Positions 63,149 to 64,000 of a stretch of 64,000 nt of DNA are shown piece after piece. Made by a program: the position numbers and the translations under genes. Position 1 is the stretch's first letter. Each line of letters starts with the position of its first letter. Where the stretch lies: positions 85,990-149,989 of the forward strand of contig JAHBSL010000008.1 in assembly GCA_019639135.1 (NCBI GenBank), read 5' to 3'. Below the pieces are notes generated by a model. The model saw only the letters and a program-made list of their open reading frames with translations. It did no database searches and was not told the origin of the DNA. The DNA is from Acidobacteriota bacterium (GTDB lineage: Bacteria; Acidobacteriota; Blastocatellia; Pyrinomonadales; Pyrinomonadaceae).

Positions 63149-63553
63149 TCACTCTTCGGTCCGATTTCCTGTCTTCGAAATGTGTTCCGCGATACGTTGA
63201 GAGGACGGAACTCCGCCCGGATAGAGCCGTCAGGACGGTTCCGGGAAAGGCGGTTTGGGTACGGCCAAACCGAATATGTCTTTCCCATTCAGCAGAATTG
63301 TCGGAGTTGGATAGCCTGTTCGCGGATCGTCTGGCGGAAGCGCGGCTTGCTGAATAACAGTGTAGTCGGCGGAAACCTGACCTTCCGCGATCGCGGCCTT
63401 CAAGTTCTCCAGCATCACGGGAGTATTCTTACACCCTTCGCGAGTTAGAAACTCAAAATGCAGATGGTCACGAGTCGGATTCATTTCTATTTGCTTCCGC
63501 GAACACGCAGAGAAAAGAAGCGCAACAAGTAATACGAAAATTGTATGTTTCAT
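63149..63553 (-). CDS. Probable selenoprotein, thioredoxin-like, UGA in place of Cys
   Basis: A lipoprotein-like signal (lipobox LLFSAC, about residue 17) precedes a thioredoxin-fold domain (HFEFLTREGCKNTPVMLENL; GYPTPTILLNGKDIFGL). At residue 108 the frame meets UGA (63230-63232) and continues as RLYPGGVPSSQRIAEHISK to a stop at 63149. In relatives known to me, the motif at this place is CRxYxGGxP, so UGA sits exactly on the Cys codon. A stem-loop at 63203-63218 follows. If UGA were a stop, the product would be 107 residues and lack the conserved C-terminus. Relatives occur in mercury operons. Confidence 0.8.
63203..63218 (-). promoter_or_regulatory. Candidate bacterial SECIS stem-loop
   Basis: On the minus strand GGGCGG pairs with CCGUCC (six pairs, one G-U) around the loop AGUU. 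The loop begins 17 nt after the UGA with G as its second base. Spacing and loop agree with the element in the mer-type operon at 38004-38020. Confidence 0.65.
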
Positions 63554-63692
63554 GCGGCCACTGCTAGGTTAACATTTCGGACGGGAGCAATTTCAAACTG
63601 ACCCACTATGCCTGTATTGTCGAACCGCAATATTCTGCGTCATGCATACGACCTCCCTCGATCCGCAGGTTCGAAAGAAAGACGATGGTCAG

Positions 63693-64000
63693 TTAGTATT
63701 TTGGTTTCATCTCCTCCAGCCTGCGATCCATATCTCTGAAGAACCCCGTCACGACCGTCGAGACCATCCTCAAGCGAGCGGCTTCGGTCGCGGCGGTTTG
63801 GTTGATCGAGGCGGCTTCCGTGCGTCCCTCGAAGTTGAGCAGGTTGGCCCCCCGCTCCATCTCGGCTGACCGTCTGATCCCCGACAGCTGAATGCCGGCA
63901 CCTTGCCTGCTGCTCTGCTCGGCTATGCCGCTGCCCCGATTGATAGCGCCGATGCTTTCGGACGCCTGCGCCTCATAGGTTCTATTGATACCCCCCTGGT
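63693..64000 (-). CDS. C-terminal end of an unknown protein, truncated by the window
   Basis: An open frame of 102 codons runs in from the window edge and ends with TAA at 63693. It reads RTYEAQASESIGAINRGSG, then SAEMERGANLLNFEGRTEAA and FFRDMDRRLEEMKPKY: Ala/Glu/Arg-rich, helical, probably coiled coil. No start is inside the window. I do not recognise the family; helical tails of this sort occur in phage and conjugation proteins, but this is not evidence enough to assign it. Confidence 0.5.
   Translation of the reverse strand, partial: QGGINRTYEAQASESIGAINRGSGIAEQSSRQGAGIQLSGIRRSAEMERGANLLNFEGRTEAASINQTAATEAARLRMVSTVVTGFFRDMDRRLEEMKPKY

Noticed and set aside
63693..64000. Conjugation protein (TrbL/TrbJ type) at the window end
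   Set aside because: Only a helical tail is visible; composition alone does not support a family.

Overview
The window looks like a chromosomal or plasmid-borne metal-resistance island from a Gram-negative bacterium, most likely an acidobacterium of the Blastocatellia type. That placement is an inference from Asn/Ser/Ala-rich linkers in secreted proteins, multihaem cytochromes, many outer-membrane RND efflux genes and two probable selenoproteins; no rRNA or tRNA gene is present to confirm it. I saw no CRISPR array, complete insertion sequence or origin.

Layout. (1) 71-6017, plus strand: a methionine-rich lipoprotein, then four coupled genes forming a probable NAD(P)H-to-periplasm electron route (hexahaem c/b cytochrome, flavin/2Fe-2S reductase, haem-b membrane protein, heptahaem c cytochrome). 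(2) 6031-10607, minus: AspT-type transporter, Cys-rich protein, phosphorylase of the thymidine/AMP phosphorylase family, Spy-like periplasmic protein. (3) 10835-11527, plus: a decayed chimera of a site-2 protease and a PRPP synthetase. (4) 11654-18796, minus: a cus-type Cu/Ag efflux operon with two small accessory proteins. (5) 19786-29109, plus: two small membrane proteins, site-2 protease, ATP-cone nuclease-like protein, phosphorylase, PRPP synthetase, CopB ATPase, MFS exporter and type II GAPDH. (6) 29125-36937: beta-propeller lipoprotein, PCYC-type protein, DUF305 protein, broken YHS and DUF305 genes, cupredoxin, CopA, a small HMA protein and a MerR-family regulator. (7) 37267-42976, minus: a mercury-type operon (merR, merTP, flavoprotein reductase, GDCCVxC protein, merC, a transglutaminase-like/GDCCVxC fusion, a thioredoxin-fold gene with an in-frame UGA, a membrane protein). 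(8) 42997-53441, minus: VOC protein, methyltransferases, two CDF transporters, ArsR regulator with FeoB, a Zn/Cd-type P-type ATPase, DsbA/DsbB. (9) 53695-62559, minus: a czc-type efflux operon with PII-like, MgtC-like and zinc-ribbon proteins. (10) 62622-64000: a decayed transposase, a second UGA-containing thioredoxin-like gene and the end of an unknown gene.

How it fits together. Cytosolic Cu/Ag is handled by CopA, CopB and the small HMA protein; periplasmic Cu/Ag by the cus pump, cupredoxin and Met-rich proteins; Zn/Co/Cd by the czc pump, the CDF transporters and the Zn/Cd-type ATPase; Hg by the mer-type operon. MerR-type promoters with long spacers lie ahead of the copZ/copA genes and both MerR genes, and an ArsR-type palindrome lies ahead of feoB-arsR.

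The most notable signals are two genes in which UGA replaces a conserved Cys codon, each followed 17 nt later by a stem-loop with an AG-starting loop, as expected for bacterial selenocysteine insertion. Two shifts at short homopolymers (38060-38062 and about 52378-52380) may be sequencing errors or true mutations; the sequence alone cannot decide.
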